The position numbers were made by a program, and so were the translations under genes. The notes below the pieces were generated by a model that was given only the letters and a program-made list of their open reading frames with translations, did no database searches and was not told where the DNA came from. From Streptacidiphilus melanogenes (GTDB lineage Bacteria; Actinomycetota; Actinomycetes; Streptomycetales; Streptomycetaceae): a DNA stretch of 42,510 nt. The first letter of the stretch is position 1, and the number at the start of each line of letters is the position of its first letter. The stretch is taken from NCBI RefSeq assembly GCF_000787835.1, contig NZ_BBPP01000055.1, positions 1-42,510 on the forward strand. Reading direction: 5' to 3'. Positions 26,533-34,617 of this stretch are shown piece by piece.

Positions 26533-26832
26533 TCGACCTGTTGGCCAACAAGTGGCCCACGCTGGTCGTCGGCGCGCTGGAGGAGGGCCGCAGCGGTTCG
26601 GCGCGCTAAGCGAAGGCTGCAGGGAGTCAGCCCCAAGGTGCTGACCGCGACGCTGCGCCGACCGGAGGACTTCGGACTGCTCGACCGCACGGTCTACCCT
26701 GCGGTCCCGCTGCACGTCGAGTACTCCCTCACGGCGCTCGGCAAGAGCGCCGCCGTTCCGCTCAACCTGCTGCGCACCTGGGCGGAGGAGAACATCGACA
26801 GCGCAGGTCTTGCGCGAGCACCGCAGGTCTGA
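26533..26832 (+). pseudogene. HxlR-family transcription regulator, frameshifted
   Basis: LDLLANKWPTLVVGALEEG in one frame, then QRFGAL in a second, then RRLQGVSPKVLTATLRRPED, FGLLDRTVYPAVPLHVEYSL and TALGKSAAVPLNLLRTWAEE in a third give nearly the whole HxlR winged helix. Two frameshifts near 26595-26620 destroy it, and the N-terminal Cys-containing segment is absent. It converges with the DJ-1/PfpI gene. Confidence 0.75.
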
Positions 26833-26884
26833 CGACCGCCCCGTCCATGGATGTGACCCTTGCAGGCCCGTACGGAGCAGCAGA

Positions 26885-27526
26885 TCAGGGCTGCGCGGTC
26901 GGCCGTTCGCCGCCTTCCTCGACTGCGGGCTCCGGCTCGTCGGCGAGGTATGGCGGGGCGGGTTCGTACTGGATGTAACGGCGTACGGCGCGGGCGTGAT
27001 CGCGGCCGTGCAGCCGGCCGACCAGCCACAGCGCCATGTCGATGCCGGCGGAAACGCCCTGGCTGCTGACCAGGCGGCCGTCGACGACATAGCGTGCGTC
27101 GCGCACCACGTCGATGTCCCCGCGAGCCTGAAGGGTCTCCTCGAAGGCGTGGTGCGTGGCAACCCGGCGGCCACGGGCGGTGCCGGCTTCGTGGAGCAGG
27201 AGGGCTCCGGTGCAGACGCTCGTGGTCCAGGTGGCCCGGGCCGAGACTCTGCGGACCCATTCGATCAGGACCGGGTTGGCCACCTCGGTGCGGGTGCCGT
27301 TCCCACCGGGTACGAGCAGCACGTCGAGTGGCGGGTGGTCGTCGAAGGTGCAGTCGGGCAGCACCCGCATGCCCTTGTTGCAGCGGACGGGGTCCCGCCG
27401 CTGGGCGACCAGTACGGCGGTGTCGCCCTGCGCCCGGATCCCGGCGGAGGCGGTGAACACCTCCCAGGGACCGACGAAGTCCAGTTCCTCGACTCCATCG
27501 AACAGCAGGAGCCCGTAGACCGTCAT
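26885..27526 (-). CDS. DJ-1/PfpI family protein
   Basis: ATG 27526 is chosen because AAGGAG lies seven bases upstream; an upstream in-frame start has no such site. The 213-residue protein has the class I amidotransferase-like fold: LLLFDGVEELDFVGPWEVF at the start (conserved Glu), VLLVPGGNGTR, the nucleophile elbow TTSVCTGALLL with Cys105, and a His in VATHHAFEETL. SSQGVSAGIDMALWLVGRL is typical of the isonitrile-hydratase/transcription-regulator branch without a DNA-binding domain. The reaction cannot be fixed from sequence; hydratase or stress-related activity is possible. Confidence 0.9.
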   Translation of the reverse strand: MTVYGLLLFDGVEELDFVGPWEVFTASAGIRAQGDTAVLVAQRRDPVRCNKGMRVLPDCTFDDHPPLDVLLVPGGNGTRTEVANPVLIEWVRRVSARATWTTSVCTGALLLHEAGTARGRRVATHHAFEETLQARGDIDVVRDARYVVDGRLVSSQGVSAGIDMALWLVGRLHGRDHARAVRRYIQYEPAPPYLADEPEPAVEEGGERPTAQP

Positions 27527-27641
27527 GCGTACTCCTTGATGGATCGGAACCTGTCCCGGCACGCGGGCCCGAGAGCGCCACGCGGCCGCCGCCCAGGCCC
27601 GGCGACAGGCGGAGGCGGCCCGGGCCCGGTCGTCCAGGTGG

Positions 27642-27992
27642 TCAGGGAGCGCCGTCGATGCGGACCGAGCCGATCGCCGTCGGCGGGTTGAAGAACATGG
27701 GGCTCGCGCCCTGCCCGATCACGTTGCCGGTGCAGTTGCGGGACTGGAAGACGGTCATGCTGCCGTTGCCCGTCCGGCTTCCCACCGCGATGCTCTGGAT
27801 GTGGGTCGTCAGGGAAGGGTTGACGCACTGCCCGACGGCGACTTGGCGGGAGCCCACGGTCGTGCCGTCGTCGATCTGCAACGTGGCGGCGCCGAGAGAG
27901 ACCGCGGTGGTGGCAGTGGCGAGGACGGCCGTCAGAGCGAGTGATCCGAGGGTGCCGCCCGTTCGGGCGAGCCACGACAGAGGGATGCGCAT
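27642..27992 (-). CDS. Small secreted protein of unknown function
   Basis: Start ATG 27992 has AAGGA 11 bases upstream. The 116-residue product begins with a signal peptide (WLARTGGTLGSLALTAVLAT, then AAVSLGA-like residues) and continues as a compact extracellular domain with two Cys residues (GQCVNPSLTT and SRNCTGNVIG) that could form one disulphide. The motif MTVFQSRNCTGNVIGQ occurs in small beta-gamma-crystallin-like or 'peptidase inhibitor family I36' type proteins; that is only a suggestion. It is divergent from the SnoaL-like gene. Confidence 0.7.
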   Translation of the reverse strand: MRIPLSWLARTGGTLGSLALTAVLATATTAVSLGAATLQIDDGTTVGSRQVAVGQCVNPSLTTHIQSIAVGSRTGNGSMTVFQSRNCTGNVIGQGASPMFFNPPTAIGSVRIDGAP

Positions 27993-28106
27993 GGGTGTGT
28001 CGGGTTCCTTCGATGGGTGCATGGGTCCAAGGCGACCTGGCGCCACTTTGACCGATGCCGATCATGGCTGCTGGGAAGCCAGCCGAGGAGTCCCTCGAAC
28101 GAGCGC

Positions 28107-28122
28107 CCGCCCCGCGGGGCGG
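28107..28122. promoter_or_regulatory. Perfect 16-bp GC palindrome between divergent genes
   Basis: CCGCCCCGCGGGGCGG is fully self-complementary and lies in the 275-bp gap between the divergent secreted-protein and SnoaL-like genes. It could be an operator for one or both genes. Chance GC palindromes occur in such DNA, so this is tentative. Confidence 0.3.
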
Positions 28123-28267
28123 ACGTGGTGATCCCTCTGCGGGGCGGCAGGGGACCGGCCCCCTCGACGGGTCGAGTGACGACGCGTCGGCCACCTGGTC
28201 GCCCCGGTTGAGAGGTTCCGGAACCGGTGCTCTCATCGAGGTGGAACGTCCCTCTGAGGGAGTCGCG

Positions 28268-28735
28268 ATGTCCTCACATGCCCCGATCTCACCGCAGCAG
28301 GCCGCGGACCGGCTGGCCGTCCGGGAGCTGGTCGACGCCTACGCCCACTGCGCCGACCGGCGGGACGCCGAAGGACAGATGGCCCTGTTCACCGAGGACG
28401 CGCGCTTCCTGGTCTTCATGGACGCCACCGCCGCGGAGCCGACCCAGGAACTGTACGGCCGCCACTCCCTCGCCCCGGTCTTCGAGAACCTGAACACCTA
28501 CAGGGCGACCACGCACTTCAACGGCCAGAGCACGGTGACGCTGAACGGCGACCGGGCCAGCGGCGAGACCTACTGCCTGGCCCACCACATCTCCTGCGGC
28601 ACGGCCGTCGAACGCACGATCATGATCGCTTCGATCCGCTACCTCGACGAGTTCGTCAAGAAGGACGGCCAGTGGTTCTTCGCCGAACGACGCCTCATGG
28701 TCGACTGGACCGAAACCCGCCCCAGTACTCCCTGA
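28268..28735 (+). CDS. SnoaL-like/NTF2-fold protein
   Basis: ATG 28268 follows GAGGGAG by six bases. The 155-residue protein shows the NTF2-like pattern: ADRLAVRELVDAYAHCADRR (helix 1), MALFTEDARFLVF, then GDRASGETYCLAHH and the end strand WFFAERRLMVDW. Proteins of this SnoaL_4 type include ketosteroid-isomerase-like enzymes and hydroxylase partners. The Asp and His residues expected in an active pocket are present (FTEDARF, CLAHH). The substrate is unknown. The neighbouring redox genes are partly decayed. Confidence 0.88.
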   Translation: MSSHAPISPQQAADRLAVRELVDAYAHCADRRDAEGQMALFTEDARFLVFMDATAAEPTQELYGRHSLAPVFENLNTYRATTHFNGQSTVTLNGDRASGETYCLAHHISCGTAVERTIMIASIRYLDEFVKKDGQWFFAERRLMVDWTETRPSTP

Positions 28736-28800
28736 CCCGCTTCCTGGATCGCCCGCGTCGGGTCGGGGACGGCCCTGGGGAGCGTTCACCTGAACCACCA

Positions 28801-29545
28801 TCAGGGGTGCATCCGGCGGCCGGCCGTCGAGAGGAGCTCCTCGGACAGCGCCCACAGGCGTCGTGAGCCGTCCGGGTCGACGGCGTAGGCGGCCACGCGG
28901 TGGAGGGTGCCGGTGCGACGGTGGACGACCTCGCTCTCGTTGCAGTCGGTGAAGTAGCGTCCGCCGACGCCGTCCAGCAGGGGTGAGGTGGCGAGCAGCA
29001 CGGAGGTCGCGGCGCCCTGTTCGACGGTCTTGATGAGCTCGGGCGGAACGGCGCCGCTGCCGCGGCCGTCGGTGTGGCGTTGGAGGTTGGTGTAGATCGC
29101 GCCCGGCATCAGGGCGTTGGCGGTGATGCCGTCCTCGGCCCGGCGTCGCGACGCCTCCACGGCGAAGAGGACGTTGGCGGTTTTCGACTGGCCGTAGGCG
29201 AGCCGGGGGTCGTAGCGGCGGAAGGCGAGGTGGACGTCGTCCCAGACGTTCGGCGACTGCATGTGCCCGCTGGAGCTGACCACCACGACCTGGGCCGAGC
29301 CGTCTGCGGCGAGGGCTCCGTGCAGACCGGTGGCCGGGCGAAGTGGCCGAGGTGGTTGGTGGCGAACTGCCACTCCCACCCCTGGGGCGTGTACCGCTCG
29401 GGGCAGGCCATGACGCCCGCGTTGTTGACGAGGATGTGCAGGGGGCCTTGCCAGGCTGCGGTGAACGCGTGGACGGAGTCCGGGTCGGTGAGGTCGAGCC
29501 GGGCGACGCGTAGGTTGCGGTTGCGCGCGAGCTCTCCGGTGCGGG
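28801..29545 (-). pseudogene. Retinol-dehydrogenase-like SDR, 5'-truncated and frameshifted
   Basis: One frame gives DLTDPDSVHAFTAAW, ILVNNAGVMACPERYTPQGW and QFATNHLGHFARP. After a shift near 29335 another gives AQVVVVSSSGHMQSPNVWDD, RLAYGQSKTANVLFAVEASR (intact YxxxK) and the C-terminus to 28801. The NAD(P)-binding start with TGxxxGIG is missing: at about 29545 the sequence becomes a LysR effector domain on the other strand. The large size of the tail and the HMQSPNVWDD loop fit the retinol-dehydrogenase/WW-oxidoreductase branch. Confidence 0.8.
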
Positions 29546-30202
29546 GGAGGAGGGCGGCACCGTGCGGCTCGGCTGGGTGCCCTCGGCCGGCGCCGGCCTG
29601 GTGCCGCGCGCCCTCGCCGCACTCCAGCGGACCGACCCGGGCGTGCGCGTCGTCAGCCGCGAGGGAGGCACCCCGGCCCTGGTACGGGCGCTACGGGCGG
29701 GCAGCATCGACCTGGCCCTGCTGTCGTCGGCACCGCCGTTCCGGGCGCCTGGCGCCGAGTCACCCCCGTTGGCGGTCCAGACGCTGGCCGAGCGCGCGCT
29801 CTGCCTGGCCGTGCCGGCGATGCGCCCCTTGGCCCGCGGGGAGTTCGTCGGCGTGGCCGATCTGCGCGGTCAGCGGTGGATCGCGGGCCCTTCGGCGGCC
29901 GGGGAGCAGCTCATGTGGGTGTGGCCCGGTCTGGACGAGCGGCCCGACGTCGCCCACACCGCCCGCGACTGGATGGCGAGCTGCAGCTGGTGGCCGCGGG
30001 CTGCGGTCTGACGACGGTGTCGCGGGGCCTCCTGCGCGCCGCGCCGTCCGGCGTCCGCATCCTGCCCGTGCGCGGCGGCCCGCTGGAGGTCCGGCGGCTG
30101 CTCCTGGCGCGTCTGCCCCAGCCGCCGGACCGGCCGACACTCCGCCTCGCGGCCGCTCTGCGCGCCTCGGCGCTCGACGCTGACAGCGTGAGGAGTGAGT
30201 GA
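29546..30202 (+). pseudogene. LysR-family regulator, effector domain only, frameshifted
   Basis: TVRLGWVPSAGAGLVPRALA, RVVSREGGTPALVRALRAGS, IDLALLSSAPPF and RGQRWIAGPSAAGEQLMWVW form a LysR substrate-binding domain. Near 29975 the frame shifts to LQLVAAGCGLTTVSRGLLRA and VRRLLLARLPQPPD up to the stop at 30202. The helix-turn-helix N-terminus is missing. The break point coincides with the truncation of the divergent SDR gene, so one deletion probably removed both 5' ends and their shared promoter. Confidence 0.8.
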
Positions 30203-30290
30203 CGGTCGGCTGTCACCGCCACGGCGGCAGTTCTTGGACGTCCCCGCGCCCACCCGCACCCGGGCCCGGGCCTGTCCGGTCTGACGCTGC

Positions 30291-31568
30291 TCAGCGCAGG
30301 TAGGTCACGGCGGCACGCCGGAGTCGAACGGCCTCCATGTTCCCCAGAAGCTCTGCGGCGAGCGCGGCCGCGATGAAGATCGCCTCGCCGCCGAAGGGAA
30401 AGGCCGACTCGCCGCCGAGAAGCCGGGAGAACCCCACGACCGCCAACGCCAGGGCGGCGACCGCGACGGCGCGGGGCCAGGTCAACCGGTGCTGGACGTA
30501 GCGCAGGTACTGCGCTGTCGGCCGTCCCGGCCGGATACCGGGCACGAAGCCGCCGACCCGTTTCAACTCGTCGGCTATCGCCTCCGGTTCGAACTCCAAG
30601 GCTGCGTAGAAGGCCGTGAAGACGAGGATCAGCACGGTCAGCAGGACGAGGTATCCCGTTGATTCCTCGGCCAGCAGGCGGTCCCGCAACGCGCCGGTCC
30701 AGCCGGTGTGCGGCAGCAGTTGTGCGACCAGGGCCAGCCAGTAGAGCAGCGACGCGGAGAAGGTGACCGGAGCATCCAACTCGCCGAATTCCACTGTGAT
30801 GTAGGCGGAACCACCCCCTGACGGCCGACGGCCGGTCATGCGCTTGGCGTACTGCACCGGGACGGTGCGCTCGGCGCGCTCCACGAAGGTCTGCCCCATG
30901 AACGTCAACGGTCCCAGGAACAGCAGGGCGACGAAAGGGAGCAGTCCGCGCTGCTCGCGGACGGCCCAGAACTCTCCCGGCAGCACCGCCAGCACCTGGA
31001 CGAGCACCAGCACCGCGTAGCCGTTGCCGAGCCCGCGCCGGCTCACCACCTCCGCCAGCCCCATCGTCGCCACCGAACCGGCCACGAGACACACGACGTC
31101 CAGCGCGACCGCGCCTGTGCCGGCTGCCCGCAGCAACCCGTGGTCCTGGCCCACCGTGACGACGGCCCAGGCCATGAGCAGCGCCACGGGCACGGTCGCC
31201 ACCCTGGCCATTCGCGCGACCGCGGCCGCTCCCACAGAGCCCTCCCGCGCCAGCGCCCCCATCCGCGGGACGGTGATCACGGCCAGGTCCAGCAACAACC
31301 GGGCCGTCACGACCGGGAAGACGCTCAGCCCGAACAGCGACAAGCCCGGCAGAGCGTTGCCCATCAGCACCTTCACGGCCCCCGAGAAAACCTGATGGTT
31401 CTGGGCTGCGTGGACGTCGACGCCTGGCAGCGGCACGTACTGACCGAGCCGGAACAGCGCGACCGCGGCCAGAGTCACTGCGGCACGGTGCCGGACCTCG
31501 GAGAGCCGAACGATCTGAGACCACCACGACAGCACGTCGCCCCCAGCCATGCGTCTACGCACCGACAC
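30291..31568 (-). CDS. Divergent SecY paralogue (accessory translocon channel)
   Basis: GTG 31568 follows an AGGA site; 425 residues with about ten membrane helices. SecY landmarks are clear: RHRAAVTLAAVALFRLGQYV with PLPGVD, LSVFPVVTARLLLDLAVITV, RRGLGNGYAVLVL, GQTFVERAERTVPVQYAKRM, GGFVPGIRPGRPTAQYLRYV and a C-terminal GNMEAVRLRR. Compared with housekeeping SecY it lacks several loop residues, and its plug and helix 2 region are altered. It stands alone, outside any ribosomal-protein operon, with no SecA, SecE or accessory Sec gene nearby. An exported substrate cannot be named. It appears intact. Confidence 0.88.
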   Translation of the reverse strand: MSVRRRMAGGDVLSWWSQIVRLSEVRHRAAVTLAAVALFRLGQYVPLPGVDVHAAQNHQVFSGAVKVLMGNALPGLSLFGLSVFPVVTARLLLDLAVITVPRMGALAREGSVGAAAVARMARVATVPVALLMAWAVVTVGQDHGLLRAAGTGAVALDVVCLVAGSVATMGLAEVVSRRGLGNGYAVLVLVQVLAVLPGEFWAVREQRGLLPFVALLFLGPLTFMGQTFVERAERTVPVQYAKRMTGRRPSGGGSAYITVEFGELDAPVTFSASLLYWLALVAQLLPHTGWTGALRDRLLAEESTGYLVLLTVLILVFTAFYAALEFEPEAIADELKRVGGFVPGIRPGRPTAQYLRYVQHRLTWPRAVAVAALALAVVGFSRLLGGESAFPFGGEAIFIAAALAAELLGNMEAVRLRRAAVTYLR

Positions 31569-31841
31569 AACTCATCCTGGCAGAAGCGCCGTTACGCCCA
31601 CTCGGGTGTACCGCATCGCGGGACGCCGCTCCATGGCTTTCAGAGCCCGACGCGGCCCCCGTGGCACAGCACGGATCGCATCAGAGGTGGCGGTCGGTCT
31701 TCGCCGGTGAACTCCGCCGAGCGCCCGCCGGTGCGGCCCTCGGTGCCGGGCTCCTCCTGCTGCCTCCGCCGGAGTCGTCGGCACTGGGATCCCGGCTCGG
31801 TGAGCGCCCTGCTCCGGCGTACGTGTCATGGGGCGCGGCTG

Positions 31842-31870
31842 ACTCGTCGTTACTAGGCGCGTGGTATAAC
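31842..31870 (+). promoter_or_regulatory. Probable leaderless promoter of the maleylpyruvate-isomerase-family gene
   Basis: TATAAC at 31865-31870 is a strong -10 element in this GC-rich setting and lies only six bases before ATG 31877, so the transcript would begin at or beside the start codon. The -35 position (ACTCGT/GACTCG) is poor. No ribosome site precedes the ATG, which supports a leaderless message. The rest of 31569-31841 shows nothing definite. Confidence 0.5.
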
Positions 31871-31876
31871 ACGGAT

Positions 31877-32509
31877 ATGATCAGCGAGAGCTATCTCGCC
31901 ACCGCATCGGCGGCGGTGTCGCTGCTGGCGCATCAGTCCGTGGCCGACGCGTGGGCCGGGCCCAGCGCCTTGACCGGCTACGCCGTCAGCGGGCTCGCGG
32001 GCCATCTGGCCGGGCAGGTCAACGTGGTGGCCAAGGCGCTCGACGGTCCGGAACCGGACACCGAGCCCGTGGCGCTGGTGGACTACTTCCTCCAGGCCAG
32101 GTGGATCGACGCCGAGCAGGACAGCGAGGTCCACCGGGGGATCAGGAGCCGTGGCGCCGACTACGCCGCGTCCGGTCCGCGGGCACTGGCGAGCCGGACC
32201 GCCGAGGTGCTCGACCGGCTGCGCCGAGACCTGCCGCGCCAGCCCCCGTCGCGGGTGGTGCAGTTCCCGTGGGGGCCGCCCTCACTGCGGCTGGACGACC
32301 TGCTGGCCAACCGCATGATGGAGCTGGTCGTCCACCTCGACGACTTGGCTGTCAGCGTGGGTGTGCCGACCCCTGAGCTGCCCGTTGCGGCGACCGACGC
32401 GGTTGTCAGCCTCTTGGCCACGCTGGCGGCCCGCAGGCGCGGCTCCGTGCCCGTCCTGCGTGCACTGACCAGGGCGGAACGCGCCCCGACCACGATCACC
32501 GCCTTCTAG
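31877..32509 (+). CDS. Maleylpyruvate isomerase-family (mycothiol-dependent/DinB-like) protein
   Basis: The frame is open for 72 codons upstream, but ATG 31877 starts the protein-like sequence (MISESYLATASAAVSLLAHQ) and lies next to a -10 element. The 210-residue product matches the N-terminal four-helix domain of maleylpyruvate isomerase-like proteins: WAGPSALTGYAVSGLAGHLA (the conserved W, S and H region), VALVDYF, and LANRMMELVVHLDDLAVSVG with the metal-binding His near its end. Family members use mycothiol or act as metal-dependent transferases. The specific substrate is unknown. Confidence 0.85.
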   Translation: MISESYLATASAAVSLLAHQSVADAWAGPSALTGYAVSGLAGHLAGQVNVVAKALDGPEPDTEPVALVDYFLQARWIDAEQDSEVHRGIRSRGADYAASGPRALASRTAEVLDRLRRDLPRQPPSRVVQFPWGPPSLRLDDLLANRMMELVVHLDDLAVSVGVPTPELPVAATDAVVSLLATLAARRRGSVPVLRALTRAERAPTTITAF

Positions 32510-32530
32510 TGCGGCACGCCGCGCGGCCGT

Positions 32531-32712
32531 CCTCAGGTGGTGGAGCCGGCAGCGGCGCCGGTGGCCAGGTCGGCGCCCCAGCGGGCGATGTCGGCCTCCA
32601 GGCCCAGTGCCCGCATCTTCGACGTGTCGTCGGCCGGCGGCCAGTCCTCCCGCGGCACTCGCCACATCACCTCGAACTCGTTGCCGTCCGGGTCCTTGGC
32701 GTGGTGGGCTCA
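32531..32712 (-). pseudogene. VOC/glyoxalase-family protein, C-terminal fragment
   Basis: The minus strand reads AKDPDGNEFEVMWRVPREDW followed by KMRALGLEADIARWGADLAT and a stop at 32531-32533. DPDGNEFEV is the typical last strand of vicinal-oxygen-chelate proteins, with the metal-binding Glu. Everything upstream is missing. Confidence 0.7.
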
Positions 32713-33028
32713 TGCCCGGGGTGCGGGACCCCCGGTCGGGGGTCGGGCCCTGGCCTTCTGGCGGATGAGGATCCTGCTACTTGTGAGTAATGTACTGACG
32801 TGCCTGCGCCAGGCGTGGGCACGTCAGGCGCTTCGGTGGGCGGGGGAGTGGCAAGCGGGAAGACCGACGCGTCATGGGGCGAAAAGCGCAGGGACCAGGG
32901 CGGTAGCGACGGCTGGGCGCTGCGAACGGGCGGCACGATTCACAACGATGCGACCCGACTCGTGCCTGGGTAGGCACAGGTCTTGGGTCGGATCCAGGGC
33001 TTTGTTGGACCAAAGAGGGCTGGAAGAA
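32713..33028. other. Gene-free stretch before the TPR gene, with an inverted repeat
   Basis: No protein-like frame is seen. It contains TGACGTGCC (32796-32804) and its complement GGCACGTCA (32818-32826) around a 13-base spacer, and just before it TACTTGTGAGTAATGTA (32778-32794), which begins and ends with TAC/GTA as in HxlR or MarR-type operators. It may be the leftover control region of the lost VOC gene or the promoter region of the TPR gene. Confidence 0.35.
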
Positions 33029-34582
33029 GTGAAGGAAGACGATTTTCGCGCGACCCGTCCAGACGCACCGTCCGGGCGCGATGCGGACCTAGGCCAGCCA
33101 CTCGCTGATCAAGACAGTCACGACGCTTCCGACATGCTGTCGATGCCTGCTTCACTTTATGCGCAGGTCGTCGCTCGTGGCGCTTTCGCGCCCGGCGATT
33201 CCGATCTTGAGCAGTGCACGCGGACGTTCGAGCGGTTCCTGATGCAGTCCGGCGAAGACCACCCCTACACCCTGGACGCCTGCGAGGACCTCGCGATCGC
33301 CTACAGCGACGCGGGGGACATATCGACGGCCGTTGCGCTGCTCCAGTGGACCCTCAGTGGCTGGCTGCGGATCTTCGGCGAGGACTACCCCAAAACCCTG
33401 TCCTGCCGCAGCAATCTCGCGATCGCCTACACGAAGGCGGGGGACCTGGGGCGGGCGATCCCGCTGTTCCAGCAGGCCCTCGATGGCCGGTTGCGGGTGC
33501 TGGGCGAGGACCACCCCGACACCGTGGCCACCGCCGGCGTCCTGGCCCAAAGCTACTACGCCGTGGGGGACTTGGGGCGGGCGATCCCGCTGTTCCAGCA
33601 GGCCCTCGATGGCCGGTTGCGGGTGCTGGGCGAGGACCACCCCGACACTCTGACCTCTCGCAGCATCCTTGCCGAAAGCTACCAGGCCGCGGGGGACCTG
33701 GAGCGGGCGATCCCGCTGTTCCATCGGGCCTTCGACGAGTTGCTGCGGGTGCTGGGCGAGGACCACCCCGACACTCTGACCGCCCGAAACAATCTTGCGG
33801 AGAGCTACCTGGCCGCGGGGGATCTGGGCCGGGCGATCCCGCTGTTCCAGCAGAACCTCGACGACAGGGTCCGGGTACTCGGCCAGGACCACCCCTACAC
33901 GCTCCTGTCCCGCAGCCTTCTTGCCGAAAGCTATCTGGCCGCAGGGAACCCGGGGCAGGCGATCCCGCTGTATCAGCGGACCCTCGACGGGCGGCTGCGG
34001 GTGCTTGGCGAGGACCACCCTCGCACGCTGATCTCCCTCAAGAACCTCGCCGTCGCCTATGCGTTGGCGGGGGACCGGGGGCAGGCGATCCCGCTGTATG
34101 AGCGGGCCCTCGAGGGGCGGCTGCGGGTGCTGGGCGAGGACCACCCCGACACCCGGGCCTCCCGCGACGACCTCGCCGTCGCCTACGTGTCGGCGGGAGA
34201 ACCGGGCCGGGCGATCCCGCTGTTCCAGCAGATCCTCGACGACACCCGCCGCGTGCTCGCCGAGGACGACCCCGACACCCTGATCTCTCGCAGCAACCTG
34301 GCCCTCGTCTACTACGCCGCAGGGGACCCGGAGCAGGCGATCCCGCTGTTCCAGCAGATCCTCGACGACACCCGCCGCGTGCTCGGCGAGGACCACCCCG
34401 ATACCCTGGCCAGCCGCGACAACCTTGCCAGAGCATACGAGTCGGCGGGGGACATGCAGCAGGCGATCGCGCTGTATCAGCGGGCCCTCGACGAGCGGCT
34501 GCGGCTGCTCGGCGAGGACCACCCCGATACCCTGGCCAGCCGCGACAACCTCGCCCGCGCGTATGAGTCGGCGGGAGACTAG
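33029..34582 (+). CDS. Kinesin-light-chain-type TPR repeat protein, 3' end truncated by frameshift
   Basis: GTG 33029 (after GGAAGAA) is used as start; ATG 33134 is possible. After about 65 residues come eleven 42-residue TPR units with the pattern LARSNLAxAYxxAGDxxxAI and PLFQQxLDxxxRVLGEDHP, typical of NB-ARC/STAND-associated and FxSxx-type actinobacterial TPR proteins. No N-terminal effector or NTPase domain is present. The TAG at 34580-34582 seems to be an accident: restoring one C (GAC CTA GGA) continues the repeat as GDLGRAIPLFRR until an IS5 remnant starts near 34617. So the protein has lost its original C-terminus. It probably acts, if at all, as a protein-binding scaffold. Confidence 0.85.
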   Translation: MKEDDFRATRPDAPSGRDADLGQPLADQDSHDASDMLSMPASLYAQVVARGAFAPGDSDLEQCTRTFERFLMQSGEDHPYTLDACEDLAIAYSDAGDISTAVALLQWTLSGWLRIFGEDYPKTLSCRSNLAIAYTKAGDLGRAIPLFQQALDGRLRVLGEDHPDTVATAGVLAQSYYAVGDLGRAIPLFQQALDGRLRVLGEDHPDTLTSRSILAESYQAAGDLERAIPLFHRAFDELLRVLGEDHPDTLTARNNLAESYLAAGDLGRAIPLFQQNLDDRVRVLGQDHPYTLLSRSLLAESYLAAGNPGQAIPLYQRTLDGRLRVLGEDHPRTLISLKNLAVAYALAGDRGQAIPLYERALEGRLRVLGEDHPDTRASRDDLAVAYVSAGEPGRAIPLFQQILDDTRRVLAEDDPDTLISRSNLALVYYAAGDPEQAIPLFQQILDDTRRVLGEDHPDTLASRDNLARAYESAGDMQQAIALYQRALDERLRLLGEDHPDTLASRDNLARAYESAGD

Positions 34583-34617
34583 GACGGGCGATCCCGCTGT
34601 TCCGGCGGACCATGCCG
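33236..34617 (+). repeat. Tandem 126-bp coding repeats (TPR units)
   Basis: About eleven units of 126 bp. Some neighbours are almost identical at the base level: 33450-33526 and 33576-33652 differ at one position or so, and 34204-34255 is closely matched by 34330-34384. This suggests recent duplication or gene conversion between units. Confidence 0.85.

Noticed and set aside
24006-26690. An 894-codon open frame on the minus strand antisense to the GH59 gene
   Set aside because: Its composition is the mirror of GC-rich codons (Gly/Ala/Val/Arg runs), no domain is recognisable, and the plus-strand frame has all GH59 motifs.
33236-34617. Regular repeats considered as a CRISPR array
   Set aside because: The repeat unit is 126 bp, continuous and coding for TPR units, with no spacers.
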